A stretch of 64,000 nt of DNA from Allobosea sp. Tri-44 (lineage in GTDB: Bacteria; Pseudomonadota; Alphaproteobacteria; Rhizobiales; Beijerinckiaceae), in contig NZ_NBDP01000003.1 in the NCBI RefSeq assembly GCF_004123845.1, positions 372,001 through 436,000 of the forward strand, read 5' to 3'. A program made the translations under genes and the position numbers. The notes beneath the pieces are model-generated. The model ran no database searches. It was not told the origin of the DNA and saw nothing but the letters and a program-made list of their open reading frames with translations. Positions within the stretch are counted from its first letter, which is position 1. Every line of letters begins with the position of its first letter. Shown here piece after piece: positions 48,670 to 58,012 of the stretch.

Positions 48670-49250
48670 TGAGGCTGATTTTCCTGGGGCCGCCGGGGGC
48701 GGGGAAGGGCACTCAGGCGACACGGATCGTCGCGAAACACGGTATTCCGCAACTCTCGACCGGCGATATGCTGCGCGCGGCGGTAGCCGCCGGCACCCCG
48801 GTCGGCCTCAAGGCGAAGGCGGTGATGGATGCCGGCGGACTGGTCTCGGACGAGATCGTCATCGGCATCGTCGCCGACCGCATTGAAGAAGCCGATGCGA
48901 AGAACGGCTTCATCCTCGACGGCTTCCCGCGCACCCTGGCGCAGGCCGAGGCGCTTGACGCCATGCTCGCTGAGAAGGGGCTGAAGCTCGACAAGGTGCT
49001 CGAGCTCAAGGTCGACCAGAGCAAGCTCGTCGACCGGATCGTGCGCCGGGCCGAGGAGGCCAAGGCTGCCGGCCAGCCGGTGCGCAAGGACGACGATCCG
49101 GAGGTCTTCAAGACCAGGCTCGATGCCTATAATCGCGACACCGCGATCGTCGCGCCCTATTACGACAAGCGCGGCCAGCTCACGCCGATCGACGGCATGC
49201 AGCCGATCGACCGGGTCACCGGAGCGATCGAGCAGGCGCTCGCGGGCTGA
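48669..49250 (+). CDS. adk: Adenylate kinase (short-LID form)
   Basis: A 193-residue enzyme converting ATP and AMP to two ADP. The P-loop GPPGAGKGT is at 7-15 and [11 protein letters not shown] is the AMP/ATP-site motif. After [10 protein letters not shown] the sequence runs straight to [12 protein letters not shown], so the long zinc-type LID domain is absent, as in many alphaproteobacteria. Coupled to secY by a one-base overlap and closed by a strong terminator. Confidence 0.97.
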   Translation: MRLIFLGPPGAGKGTQATRIVAKHGIPQLSTGDMLRAAVAAGTPVGLKAKAVMDAGGLVSDEIVIGIVADRIEEADAKNGFILDGFPRTLAQAEALDAMLAEKGLKLDKVLELKVDQSKLVDRIVRRAEEAKAAGQPVRKDDDPEVFKTRLDAYNRDTAIVAPYYDKRGQLTPIDGMQPIDRVTGAIEQALAG

Positions 49251-49277
49251 GGCCCCTATGTTGATTTGAGTTCGGAC

Positions 49278-49306
49278 GCCGCGCGGTTCTCGCCGCGCGG
49301 CTTTTT
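49278..49306 (+). terminator. Rho-independent terminator after adk
   Basis: Stem gccgcgcgg/ccgcgcggc with loop ttctcg and five T, 27 bp after adk. It marks the end of the S10-spc block. Confidence 0.92.
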
Positions 49307-49325
49307 CTTGCGGTGGAGCAGGCTC

Positions 49326-49631
49326 TTGGCCGACGGTAACGACGACTACGTCTATGACGAGGCCACCGGTGAATGGCGCCCGGCAGCGGAGATGGCGGCT
49401 GCGGCCGCCGCGCTCAAGCCCGAGGTTCGCGATGCCGCCGGCAATATCCTCACCGATGGCGACTCGGTGGCGCTGATCAAGGACCTCAAGGTCAAGGGCG
49501 CCAACCAGACCCTGAAGCAGGGCACGGTGATCAGGTCGATCCGGCTGACGGACAACCCCGAAGAGATCGATTGCCGCTTCGAGGGCATCAAGGGCCTGGT
49601 CCTGCGCACGGAGTTCGTGCGGAAGCGCTGA
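49326..49631 (+). CDS. PhnA/YjdM C-terminal-domain protein
   Basis: A 101-residue protein. The last ~65 residues match the PhnA (YjdM) domain: DAAGNILTDGDSVALIKDLK, NQTLKQGTVIRSIRLTDN and KGLVLRTEFVRK. The N-terminal zinc ribbon of E. coli YjdM is missing and replaced by an acidic DDYVYDEATGEW segment and an Ala-rich helix. Despite its old name it has no proven phosphonate role. The start is probably TTG at 49326, with GGAG 8 nt upstream, because the frame further 5' lies in the adk terminator. Confidence 0.75.
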   Translation: MADGNDDYVYDEATGEWRPAAEMAAAAAALKPEVRDAAGNILTDGDSVALIKDLKVKGANQTLKQGTVIRSIRLTDNPEEIDCRFEGIKGLVLRTEFVRKR

Positions 49632-49699
49632 TTTCCGTCGCAGCTCGCGCCCTATCGCGACGCCCGAAGCCCGACGTTTCAAAGCCGCCGAGTTGTGGC

Positions 49700-50683
49700 A
49701 TGCTGCGGCTTGGAAGAACGGGCGGGCTGGCCGTGCAGGTCGATCCTTCGGATGTCCATCAGACGCTCGAATACCGGCTAGACGCGGAGTTCGCGAGCTG
49801 GCTGCCGATCGGCTTGCTGACCTGCTTCTGCGGCCTTTTCATCTTCGCCTTGAAATCTCCCGGCTGGCCGCCCCCGGACGAGACCTTCGGCGCCTTTGCC
49901 GCGATCCTTGTCGGAATCGGACTTACAGCCTTCGCGCTTCTGCGCCGTGCCCGCCGCGGCAAGCCGGTCTATGTGCTGTCGCCCGAAGGGGCACACATAC
50001 GCTGGTCGTCATCGCGCAAGGAGAGCTTCATTCCCTGGCACGAGATCAAGGGCGTCGATACGATCGACATCACGGTCCGGCACTGGCTGACGCGCTATCC
50101 GCAGAACCTCGACTATCACGACGTCACCGTGGTCCTGGTCTCCAAACAGTTCTACCAGGCGAACCTCCATATCAAATCGCTGTTCCAGCGCGGGCCTTAC
50201 TGGTCGCAGACGAACTTCATCCCGAGGGGCGACATGATCCAGTGCGCCCTGCATGGAGAGCTCGTCAGTGTCGAACCGCAGCAGCTGCGCGCAGCGGTCG
50301 AGGCGCGCTGGCGCGCGTTCGGCGGAGAGCCCGACAGGCCAAGACCGAGCGTGCCGGTCGTCTATGCCGCGCGCTGGCCGGATGAAGATAACGCGGCGGC
50401 CGTGCCCGGTCGGAAGGTCGTCGCGGCAGGAGAGGGGCCGCGACCATTCTCGGCCTGGGACACGGTCAAGATCGTGCTGCCGCTGATCGGCATCGTCGTC
50501 GCAGGCAGCAATCTCCTGGGGATCTGGTCGACCGACGCGCAGATCCAGGCCTTGGCGCGAAAGCGGGAATGGCAGGAATGGAACGCCCGCTACGAGCGGG
50601 AGCGGCGGGAACTCGACGAGAGACTGCGCAAGCAGCGCGAGGAGATCGACGAGGCCATGCGGCGCGCCTTCACACGCTATTGA
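49700..50683 (+). CDS. Membrane protein of unknown function with C-terminal coiled coil
   Basis: About 327 residues that I do not recognise. Two hydrophobic spans (near 34-51 and 63-81) are followed by a soluble region, VYVLSPEGAHIRW and FIPWHEIKGVDTIDI, which resembles the beta-rich PH-like domains attached to bacterial membrane proteins. A third span near 265-285 (IVLPLIGIVVAGSNLLGIW) precedes a highly charged coiled coil of Arg, Glu and Gln. An ATG at 49700 or GTG at 49733 may be the start. It sits between the PhnA-like gene and a binding-protein gene. Confidence 0.65.
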   Translation: MLRLGRTGGLAVQVDPSDVHQTLEYRLDAEFASWLPIGLLTCFCGLFIFALKSPGWPPPDETFGAFAAILVGIGLTAFALLRRARRGKPVYVLSPEGAHIRWSSSRKESFIPWHEIKGVDTIDITVRHWLTRYPQNLDYHDVTVVLVSKQFYQANLHIKSLFQRGPYWSQTNFIPRGDMIQCALHGELVSVEPQQLRAAVEARWRAFGGEPDRPRPSVPVVYAARWPDEDNAAAVPGRKVVAAGEGPRPFSAWDTVKIVLPLIGIVVAGSNLLGIWSTDAQIQALARKREWQEWNARYERERRELDERLRKQREEIDEAMRRAFTRY

Positions 50684-50895
50684 CGGATTGCTGGTGGCGA
50701 GGAGGAGACCGGTGCGCATTTGCGCCGGCGCAGGCGCGATTAAGCGCTCCGCTGCCGCAATTGACACATCTCCCCCCAGAAACTGAACTTCGTGCAGGCC
50801 CATAACGGCCAAAGACACGGCAGCGGCGGCAGCCCTGGGTCGGTGGCATAGGCCATCGCCGGCTAACCCGACCGGCCGGAGATCGGGAGGATGGC

Positions 50896-52092
50896 ATGAA
50901 CCGGATTGCTTGCCTTATGGCGGCTGCGCTGCTCGCGGCCGCATCGACAGCGCGGGCGCAGGATGCGGTCAAGATAGGCATCCTCAACGACCAGTCGGGC
51001 AACTATGCCGAATTCGGCGGGCTCGGCTCGGTCGAGGCGGCGAAGCTGGCGATCGAGGATTTCGGCGGCTCGGTACTGGGCAAGCCGATCGAGATCGTCG
51101 CCGCCGACCATCAGAACAAGCCCGACGTCGCCGCCGGCCTGGCGCGGCGCTGGTACGATGTCGACGGCATCACGGCGATCGCCGACCTGACCAATTCGGC
51201 GGTCGCGCTCGCGGTCGCGGGGATCGCGAAGGAGAAGCAGAAGGTCGCGCTCTATAACGGGCCGGCGACGACGCGCCTTTTCAACGAGGACTGCATGGCC
51301 ACCGGCTTCATGTGGACCTTCGACACGGCGACCTCGGCCAAGGGCACGGCGCTGTCGGTGCTGCGCGAGGGCGGCGACAGCTGGTACATCATCGCGGCCG
51401 ACTACGCCTTCGGCCACCAGCTCACCGCCGACATCGAATCGATCGTCGCGGCCAATGGCGGCAAGACGCTCGGCACCGTGCGTGCGCCGCTGTCGACGCC
51501 GGACTTCTCGTCCTTCCTGCTGCAGGCGCAGGCCTCCAAGGCCAAGATCGTCGCCTTCGCCAATGCCGGCGCCGACACGATCAATTCGATCAAGCAGGCC
51601 GGCGAGTTTGGCCTCGTCGACAGCGGCCAGAAGCTTGCGGCCATGGTCGTGGTGCTGAGCGACGTGCACGGGCTCGGGCTCGACAAGGCCAAGGGGCTGA
51701 TCACCACTACGGCTTATTACCACGATGCCGACAAGCCGAGCCGCGCCTGGGCCGACCGCTATATGGCCAAAACCAAGAAGATGCCGGGCATGATCCAGGC
51801 CAGCGTCTATTCGTCAGTGCTGCATTATCTCAAGGCGGTGAAGGCGGCGGGCACGGCGGGAGGGCCGGCGGTCGCGGCCAAGATGAAGGAGCTGCCTGTC
51901 GATGACTTCTATGCGCCCGGTGCCAAGGTCCGCGAGGACGGCCGGCTGCTGAACGACATGCTGCTGGTCGAGGCCAAGGCGCCGTCGGAGTCGAAGGCGC
52001 CCTGGGACTACTTCAAGGTCGTTCGCAAGATCCCGGCGGCCGAGATCATCGCGCCGCTGTCGCAGAGCAAGTGTCCGCTGGTGAAGAAGTGA
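50896..52092 (+). CDS. ABC transporter substrate-binding protein (Peripla_BP_6)
   Basis: A 398-residue exported protein. The signal peptide ends ASTARAQ near residue 21, followed by VKIGILNDQSGNYAEFGGLG and KPIEIVAADHQNKPDVAAGL, as in LivK-like binding proteins for amino acids, aromatic acids or urea-type solutes. The GPATTRLFNEDC and TGFMWTFDTAT segments are characteristic of a subgroup common in Bradyrhizobium-like bacteria. No LivHMGF permease is nearby. It interrupts the usual spc-alpha junction between adk and rpsM. Confidence 0.88.
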   Translation: MNRIACLMAAALLAAASTARAQDAVKIGILNDQSGNYAEFGGLGSVEAAKLAIEDFGGSVLGKPIEIVAADHQNKPDVAAGLARRWYDVDGITAIADLTNSAVALAVAGIAKEKQKVALYNGPATTRLFNEDCMATGFMWTFDTATSAKGTALSVLREGGDSWYIIAADYAFGHQLTADIESIVAANGGKTLGTVRAPLSTPDFSSFLLQAQASKAKIVAFANAGADTINSIKQAGEFGLVDSGQKLAAMVVVLSDVHGLGLDKAKGLITTTAYYHDADKPSRAWADRYMAKTKKMPGMIQASVYSSVLHYLKAVKAAGTAGGPAVAAKMKELPVDDFYAPGAKVREDGRLLNDMLLVEAKAPSESKAPWDYFKVVRKIPAAEIIAPLSQSKCPLVKK

Positions 52093-52104
52093 CGCAAGCA
52101 TGGA

Positions 52105-52147
52105 TGGGCGCGCCTGGGTTGACAGGGCGCGCCCAACCGACTACCAG
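52105..52147 (+). promoter_or_regulatory. Hairpin and probable promoter before rpsM
   Basis: A 10-bp stem tgggcgcgcc/ggcgcgccca (52105-52135) encloses TTGACA at 52119-52124; a weak -10 (taccag, 52142-52147) follows after 17 bp. The alpha operon needs its own promoter because a terminator and three foreign genes separate it from spc. Confidence 0.4.
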
Positions 52148-52320
52148 CGCGCAATCCGGTTTCAGATGAGCGATGCCGATGCCTTCGCAAGAAGGGTCGA
52201 CGTCGCGTTCTCGCGTGGACTGGGTTCAAACGCTCCGCAAGGGCCGGCCTCCACCGGACGCGGAGTTCTTGTCATTGTCGTGGCGCCTCGCGTCGCGGCC
52301 GCAATGGAGAGGTGAAGAAC

Positions 52321-52689
52321 ATGGCTCGTATCGCGGGCGTCAACATTCCGACCGGCAAGCGCGTCGTCATCGGTCTGCAGTACATTCACGGCATCGGCGC
52401 CCAGAAGGCGCAGGAAATCTGCACCAAGGTCGGCATCGCCGCCGAGCGCCGGGTCAACCAGCTGACCGACGCCGAGGTTCTCCAGATTCGCGAGACGATC
52501 GACCGCGACTATCTCGTCGAAGGCGATCTGCGCCGCGAAGTCTCGATGAACATCAAGCGCCTGATGGACCTCGGCTGCTATCGCGGCCTGCGCCATCGCC
52601 GCTCGCTGCCGGTGCGTGGTCAGCGTACCCACACCAACGCCCGCACCCGCAAGGGCAAGGCGAAGCCGATCGCCGGCAAGAAGAAGTGA
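52321..52689 (+). CDS. rpsM: 30S ribosomal protein S13
   Basis: A 122-residue S13 of the 30S head and inter-subunit bridges. Begins [20 protein letters not shown] and ends with [20 protein letters not shown]. First gene of the alpha operon. Confidence 0.98.
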   Translation: MARIAGVNIPTGKRVVIGLQYIHGIGAQKAQEICTKVGIAAERRVNQLTDAEVLQIRETIDRDYLVEGDLRREVSMNIKRLMDLGCYRGLRHRRSLPVRGQRTHTNARTRKGKAKPIAGKKK

Positions 52690-52808
52690 GTTTCGGCGGG
52701 CCGGACAACCGGCCCGCCGTATTTTACGTCGCCTGACCCGCTTGCGGGCAGGCGATATCCCCAGCGCCTGGCATCACGGGCGCGCCTGAAGGATGGAAGA
52801 AACAGACT

Positions 52809-53198
52809 ATGGCCAAGGAAGCCCAACGCGTCCGTCGTCGCGAACGCAAGAACATCGTTTCCGGCGTCGCGCATGTGAACGCCTCGTTCAACAACACCAT
52901 GATCACCATCACCGACGCGCAGGGCAACACGATCTCGTGGTCGTCCGCCGGCACGATGGGTTTCAAGGGTTCGCGCAAGTCGACTCCCTATGCCGCTCAG
53001 GTCGCCGCCGAAGACGCCGCCCGCAAGGCTGCCGAGCATGGCATGCGCACCCTCGAAGTCGAGGTCACCGGCCCGGGTTCGGGTCGTGAGTCGGCGCTGC
53101 GTGCGCTGCAGGCCGCCGGTTTCACCGTCACCTCGATCCGCGACGTGACGCCGATCCCGCACAATGGCTGCCGGCCGCGCAAGCGTCGCCGCGTCTGA
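52809..53198 (+). CDS. rpsK: 30S ribosomal protein S11
   Basis: A 129-residue S11 of the platform. Contains [20 protein letters not shown] and the C-terminal [14 protein letters not shown]. Follows rpsM by 119 bp, longer than usual. Confidence 0.98.
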   Translation: MAKEAQRVRRRERKNIVSGVAHVNASFNNTMITITDAQGNTISWSSAGTMGFKGSRKSTPYAAQVAAEDAARKAAEHGMRTLEVEVTGPGSGRESALRALQAAGFTVTSIRDVTPIPHNGCRPRKRRRV

Positions 53199-53290
53199 GC
53201 CATAAGCTGGATCGAAGCGGCGTCCGCAGGGGCGGACGCCGGTACGGGGCGGCCCGCCGCCGCCATTATTGAATCACCAGGAGTGCGGTC

Positions 53291-54307
53291 GTGATCAGCA
53301 AGAATTGGCAGGATCTGTCCAAGCCTAACAAGCTCGAAGTCAAGGTCGGCGACGACCCGAAGCGTCAGGCCACCGTGATTGCGCGTCCGCTCGAGCGTGG
53401 CTTCGGCATGACGCTCGGCAACGCGCTGCGCCGCGTGCTGCTCTCCTCGCTCCAGGGCGCGGCCGTCACTGCCGTCCAGATCGACGGCGTGCTGCATGAG
53501 TTCTCCTCGATCCCTGGCGTCCGCGAGGACGTCACCGACATCGTCCTGAACATCAAGGCGATCGCCATCAAGATGCAGGGCGAGGGTCCCAAGCGCATGA
53601 CCCTGCGCAAGACCGGCCCGGGCACCGTCACCGCCGGCGACATCAACACCATCGGCGACGTCTCGATCCTCAACCCCGAGCTCGTGCTCTGCACGCTCGA
53701 CGAGGGCTCCGAGATCCGCATGGAGTTCACGGTCAACACCGGCAAGGGCTACGTCCCCTCCGAGCAGAACCGTCCCGAGGACGCGCCGATCGGCCTGATC
53801 CCGGTCGACAGCCTCTACTCGCCGGTCAAGAAGGTCTCCTACCGCGTCGAGAACACCCGCGAGGGCCAGAACCTCGACCGCGACATGCTGACCATGCAGA
53901 TCGAGACCAACGGCTCGGTCACCCCTGAGGACGCGCTGGCGCTCGCCGCCCGCATCCTGCAGGACCAGCTTGCCGTCTTCATCACCTTCGAAGAGCCGCG
54001 CAAGGAAGAGGCCGTCTCGACCGCGCCGCAGCTGCCATTCAACCCGGCTCTGCTCAAGAAGGTCGACGAGCTCGAGCTGTCCGTCCGCTCGGCGAACTGC
54101 CTGAAGAACGACAACATCGTCTATATCGGCGACCTGATCCAGAAGTCGGAGGGCGAGATGCTGCGCACCCCGAACTTCGGCCGCAAGTCGCTGAACGAGA
54201 TCAAGGAAGTGCTCGCCACCATGGGCCTCCATCTCGGCATGGATGTGCAAGGCTGGCCGCCGGAGAACATCGAAGAGCTGGCGAAGCGCTTCGAAGAGCA
54301 CTACTGA
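53291..54307 (+). CDS. rpoA: RNA polymerase alpha subunit
   Basis: A 338-residue alpha subunit. The N-terminal assembly domain includes [20 protein letters not shown]; the C-terminal domain that contacts UP elements and activators has [20 protein letters not shown] and [19 protein letters not shown]. Start is a GTG at 53291 with AGGAG upstream. As is usual in alphaproteobacteria, rpsD does not precede it. Confidence 0.98.
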   Translation: MISKNWQDLSKPNKLEVKVGDDPKRQATVIARPLERGFGMTLGNALRRVLLSSLQGAAVTAVQIDGVLHEFSSIPGVREDVTDIVLNIKAIAIKMQGEGPKRMTLRKTGPGTVTAGDINTIGDVSILNPELVLCTLDEGSEIRMEFTVNTGKGYVPSEQNRPEDAPIGLIPVDSLYSPVKKVSYRVENTREGQNLDRDMLTMQIETNGSVTPEDALALAARILQDQLAVFITFEEPRKEEAVSTAPQLPFNPALLKKVDELELSVRSANCLKNDNIVYIGDLIQKSEGEMLRTPNFGRKSLNEIKEVLATMGLHLGMDVQGWPPENIEELAKRFEEHY

Positions 54308-54421
54308 GACCCCGGCGCGGGACCGCTTCCCGCGCCATCCCCGCACGGCGTGAAATCACGCCGGAGCATAAAGGACGGCCGTTCCGTGGCACGGCGGCCG
54401 TAAGCAACGAAGGAGCCAAAC

Positions 54422-54841
54422 ATGCGTCACGGATTTCGCGGTCGCCGTTTCAACCGCTCGGTCGAGCATCGCCAGGCGATGTTCGCCAACATGGCCCAGG
54501 CCCTGATCAAGCACGAGCAGATCACCACCACGCTGCCGAAGGCCAAGGACCTGCGTCCGGTCGTCGAGAAGCTGATCACGCTTGGCAAGCGCGGTGACCT
54601 GCATGCCCGCCGCCAGGCGATCGCGCAGATCAAGGACGTCGCTCTGGTCGGCAAGCTCTTCGCGGTGCTCGGCCCGCGCTACAAGGAGCGCAATGGCGGC
54701 TATCTGCGCATCATGAAGGCGGGCTTCCGCTTCGGCGACAACGCTCCGCTCGCCGTGATCGAGTTCGTCGATCGCGACGTCGACGCCAAGGGCAAGGATT
54801 CCGGCCCGGTCTTCACGGCGGATGACGAGCAGGCAGCCTGA
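54422..54841 (+). CDS. rplQ: 50S ribosomal protein L17
   Basis: A 139-residue L17. Begins [20 protein letters not shown]. Last gene of the supercluster, closed by a strong terminator. Confidence 0.98.
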   Translation: MRHGFRGRRFNRSVEHRQAMFANMAQALIKHEQITTTLPKAKDLRPVVEKLITLGKRGDLHARRQAIAQIKDVALVGKLFAVLGPRYKERNGGYLRIMKAGFRFGDNAPLAVIEFVDRDVDAKGKDSGPVFTADDEQAA

Positions 54842-54865
54842 GCCTCACCGGCATCAAGCATTTTA

Positions 54866-54897
54866 AAAGGGCGGTCTTCGGACCGCCCTTTTTCTTT
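54866..54897 (+). terminator. Rho-independent terminator of the alpha operon
   Basis: Stem aaagggcggtc/gaccgcccttt with ttcg tetraloop and a T-rich tail, 25 bp after rplQ. Confidence 0.93.
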
Positions 54898-55045
54898 GCC
54901 CGCGCAAATCAGGGCGATTGCTACGAGACATTGTTGCGCCCGCTCGCGCTTTTCGCTGCGCCGGGTCGATGCTAGCGTCATCCCGAACCGGGCCGGGCGG
55001 TACAACGCCATCGGGAAACAGGCCCGGGACGAGGGAGATATCCGC

Positions 55046-56002
55046 ATGAAGCGCGCTGCTCTGGCCATTTTCGCTGCCATCGCGGTCCTGCCGGCCCAGG
55101 CCCAGGACAAGTATCCATCGAAGCCGATCAACATGCTGGTGCCGTTCGCCGCCGGCGGCTCCTCCGACGTGATCGCGCGCCTTGTCGGCGACGAGATGAG
55201 CCGGATTCTCGGCCAGCGCATCGTGATGGAGAACATGGGTGGGGCGGGCGGTGCGACCGCGCTGACGCGCGCGGCCCGGGCCGAGCCCGACGGCTACACC
55301 ATCGTGATCGGCAACAGCGGCACCAATGCGGCTTCCTACACGATCTACAACGACCTGAAGTACACGCCGGCTGACTTCGTGCCGATCGGCCTCGTCGCCA
55401 AGACCTCGCCGATGATCGCGCTGAAGCTCGACTTCCCGGCCAAGGACCTCAAGGAGTTCCTCGCCTACGCCAAGGCGAATCCCGGCAAGATCAGTCTCGG
55501 CCATGCCGGCGTCGGCTCGTCGAATTATCTGATCTGCCGCAATTTTCTCAAGGCCTCCGGGCTCGACGTGGCGCTGGTGAGCTATCGCGGTGCGGGGCCG
55601 GCGCTGAACGATCTGATGGGCGGGCAGATCGACGGTGTCTGCGATGCCGCGACCTCGCTCTCTGGCGCCGTCCAGGGCAACAAGGTCAAGGCCCTGGTGG
55701 TGGCGACGCCGCAGCGCCTGCCGAGCTTGCCGGACGTGCCGACCGCGGCTGAGGCCGGACTGCCGGCCTTCCAGGCGCAGGGCTGGAACGCGATCTTTGC
55801 ACCGAAGGGCACGCCGCAGCCGGTGATCGACAGGCTGAACGAGGCGCTGCGGACTGCGCTCGCCAGCGAGAGGCTGCATGGGCGTTTCAAGGAGCTTTCG
55901 TCCGTGCTCCCCGAGAAGGACGAGATGTCGCCGGAGTTCGTCGCCAAGATGCTTCCGGTCGAGATCGAGAAATACAAGGTGCTGCTCAGCGACGCGAAGT
56001 AA
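55046..56002 (+). CDS. Tripartite tricarboxylate transporter-type binding protein (TctC/Bug family)
   Basis: A 318-residue exported protein. Signal peptide to about residue 19 (LPAQAQ), then YPSKPINMLVPFAAGGSSDV, the Bug-family signature around the first ligand loop, and VSYRGAGPALNDLMGGQIDG, the second loop. These proteins bind carboxylates such as citrate or aromatic acids. No TctA or TctB gene is nearby, as is common for this expanded family. GGGAGA precedes the ATG. Confidence 0.92.
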   Translation: MKRAALAIFAAIAVLPAQAQDKYPSKPINMLVPFAAGGSSDVIARLVGDEMSRILGQRIVMENMGGAGGATALTRAARAEPDGYTIVIGNSGTNAASYTIYNDLKYTPADFVPIGLVAKTSPMIALKLDFPAKDLKEFLAYAKANPGKISLGHAGVGSSNYLICRNFLKASGLDVALVSYRGAGPALNDLMGGQIDGVCDAATSLSGAVQGNKVKALVVATPQRLPSLPDVPTAAEAGLPAFQAQGWNAIFAPKGTPQPVIDRLNEALRTALASERLHGRFKELSSVLPEKDEMSPEFVAKMLPVEIEKYKVLLSDAK

Positions 56003-56004
56003 GC

Positions 56005-56424
56005 TCAGGCGCGAGCGCTGGCGAGCTCGCCGGCAAGATCGAGCAGCACGTCGAGCGGCTGCTCGAAGATCTCGGCCTCCGGCGAGACGCCATAGAGCCC
56101 GAAGATGAACTGGGTCGTCTCGTTGTGTTCGGCGAAGGCCATCGCCCAGCCGGCGAATTGCGGTTGAGCGACGGTATCCTGCGCCAGCAGGCGCAGATCG
56201 CCATGGCGCGGATCGACCATGATCCGGCCATAGGTTTCCGCGACATTGCCGGTCTCGCCTTCGATGATCTGGGCAAATCCACCCGGCGTCGCCATCAGGA
56301 AACCCGTGAGATGCCTTTCGGCATTGTGCCGCCGCGCCGTCTCGAGAATGCGCGCGAGCTCGGCGCGTCGATCTGCCTCGACGAGTCGGCTGCGGCTGGC
56401 ATAAACAAGGCGCACGAGGCTCAC
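56005..56424 (-). CDS. BLUF-domain blue-light photoreceptor, single domain
   Basis: A 139-residue protein that is one BLUF domain plus a short helical tail. The key residues are visible: Tyr8 in LVYAS, Asn34 in RRHNAER, Gln52 in FAQIIEGE and Trp93/Met95 in FAGWAMAFA. BLUF proteins bind FAD and rearrange the Tyr-Gln hydrogen bonds on blue light, passing the signal to a partner. There is no effector domain, so it must act through another protein. Start is a GTG with AGGAG 7 nt upstream. It converges with the TctC-type gene and is divergent from the protease gene. Confidence 0.9.
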   Translation of the reverse strand: MSLVRLVYASRSRLVEADRRAELARILETARRHNAERHLTGFLMATPGGFAQIIEGETGNVAETYGRIMVDPRHGDLRLLAQDTVAQPQFAGWAMAFAEHNETTQFIFGLYGVSPEAEIFEQPLDVLLDLAGELASARA

Positions 56425-56580
56425 GTCGTTGCTCCTTTCGAGGGCAAGGCGGGGTGTTTTGCGGCCCGGAACGGAAACGCGCAGCGCGTGTTTTCGAGAC
56501 TATCCGGGATGCTGCCGCGGAGGGGCGGTTCGAGAACTTAACGTCCCACGCAGCAATTTTGTTTCAAGAAGGAGGTCGGC

Positions 56581-58011
56581 ATGCGCCGTTCCATCATGCC
56601 GAATCGAGATCAGTTTATCGCCTTGACCCTCGGTCTGGGATTGTCCGTCGGGGTGTTCATGCCGGCGCACGCCCAGGTCCGGCAGGTGCCCGAGGCGCGC
56701 CAGCAGATCACGCTGTCCTTCGCGCCGGTCGTGCAGAAGACGGCCCCCTCGGTCGTCAACGTCTATGGCGCGCGCGTTGAGCGGCGGCCGCAGAACCCGT
56801 TCATGGACGACCCGTTCTTCCGCCGCTTCTTCGGCGATGGTGGCTTCGGCCTGCCGCGCGAGCAGGTGCAGCGCTCGCTCGGCTCCGGCGTGATCGTCGA
56901 TGCCGGCGGGCTGGTGGTCACCAACAACCACGTCATCGAGGGCATGACCGAGGTCAAGGTGGCGCTTGCCGACAAGCGCGAGTTCGAAGCGACGATCCTG
57001 CTGCGCGACCCGCGCACGGATCTTGCCGTGCTCAAGCTCAAGGGCGCCAAGGATCTCGCCGCGATCGAACTCGGCGATTCCGATACGCTGCAGATCGGCG
57101 ACCTCGTGCTCGCGATCGGCAATCCGTTCGGCGTCGGCCAGACGGTGACGCAGGGCATCATCTCGGCCCTGGCCCGCACCCAGGTCGGTGTCGGCGACGC
57201 CCAGTCCTTCATCCAGACCGATGCGGCGATCAACCCCGGCAATTCCGGCGGCGCACTGGTCGACATGCAGGGCCGGCTCACCGGCATCAACACCGCGATC
57301 TTCTCGAAGTCGGGGGGCAGCGTCGGCATCGGCTTCGCCATTCCCTCGGCCATGGTCCGCGTCGTCATCGAAAGCGCGAAGTCGGGGGCGTCGAGCGTAC
57401 GCCGGGCGTGGTTCGGGGCCCGGTTGCAGGCGCTGACCCAGGACGTCGCGGATGGGCTCGGGCTGGACCGGCCGGCCGGCTCGGTCGTCGCCAGCGTGGT
57501 CGAGTCGGGGCCGGCGGCCGAAGGCGGCCTCAAGCGCTCGGATGTGATCCTCGCCGTCGATGGCGTCGGCGTCGACGATCCCGAGAGCTTCGGCTACCGC
57601 TTTGCGACCCGGCCGATTGGCGGCACGACGCAACTCACCGTGCTGCGCGCCGGCAAGCGCATCACCGTCCCGGTCAAGCTGACGCCGGCGCCGGAGACGC
57701 GCCCGCGCGAGCCGGTCAAGGTCGCCGGCCGCACGCCCTTCACCGGCCTGACCGTGCTGAACCTGTCGCCGGCCGTCGCCGAGGAACTCTCGATCGACCT
57801 GTCGACCGAGGGCGTCGTCGTCAGCGAGATCGAGGAAGGGAGCGCGGCCGCCCGTGTCGGCTTCCGCAAGGGCGATCTGATCGTCGCGATCAATGGTGAG
57901 CGCATCAACGCCTCGCGCGACATCGAGCTGGCGACACGCGAGCGCAAGCGCTCCTGGGAGGTGACGATCTCGCGGGGCGGCCAGAGCGTGACCTCGACGT
58001 TCGGCGGGTGA
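56581..58011 (+). CDS. Do-family periplasmic serine protease (DegP/DegQ type)
   Basis: A 476-residue trypsin-like protease with two PDZ domains. The signal peptide ends near residue 31 (PAHAQ). The triad is His117 (TNNHVIEG), Asp147 (DPRTDLAV) and Ser222 (INPGNSGGAL). PDZ1 spans about 275-370 and PDZ2 about 385-470. It degrades or refolds damaged envelope proteins. AAGGAGG lies 7 nt before the ATG. One base separates its stop from the start codon of rarA. Confidence 0.95.
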   Translation: MRRSIMPNRDQFIALTLGLGLSVGVFMPAHAQVRQVPEARQQITLSFAPVVQKTAPSVVNVYGARVERRPQNPFMDDPFFRRFFGDGGFGLPREQVQRSLGSGVIVDAGGLVVTNNHVIEGMTEVKVALADKREFEATILLRDPRTDLAVLKLKGAKDLAAIELGDSDTLQIGDLVLAIGNPFGVGQTVTQGIISALARTQVGVGDAQSFIQTDAAINPGNSGGALVDMQGRLTGINTAIFSKSGGSVGIGFAIPSAMVRVVIESAKSGASSVRRAWFGARLQALTQDVADGLGLDRPAGSVVASVVESGPAAEGGLKRSDVILAVDGVGVDDPESFGYRFATRPIGGTTQLTVLRAGKRITVPVKLTPAPETRPREPVKVAGRTPFTGLTVLNLSPAVAEELSIDLSTEGVVVSEIEEGSAAARVGFRKGDLIVAINGERINASRDIELATRERKRSWEVTISRGGQSVTSTFGG

Positions 58012-58012
58012 G

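Noticed and set aside
49373..49699. Long N-terminal extension of the membrane protein at 49700
   Set aside because: It overlaps the PhnA-like gene in another frame and has shadow composition.
50761..50789. TTGACA-17-TGAACT as a promoter for the binding-protein gene at 50896
   Set aside because: The -35 is perfect but the -10 matches only three of six positions and nothing else supports it.
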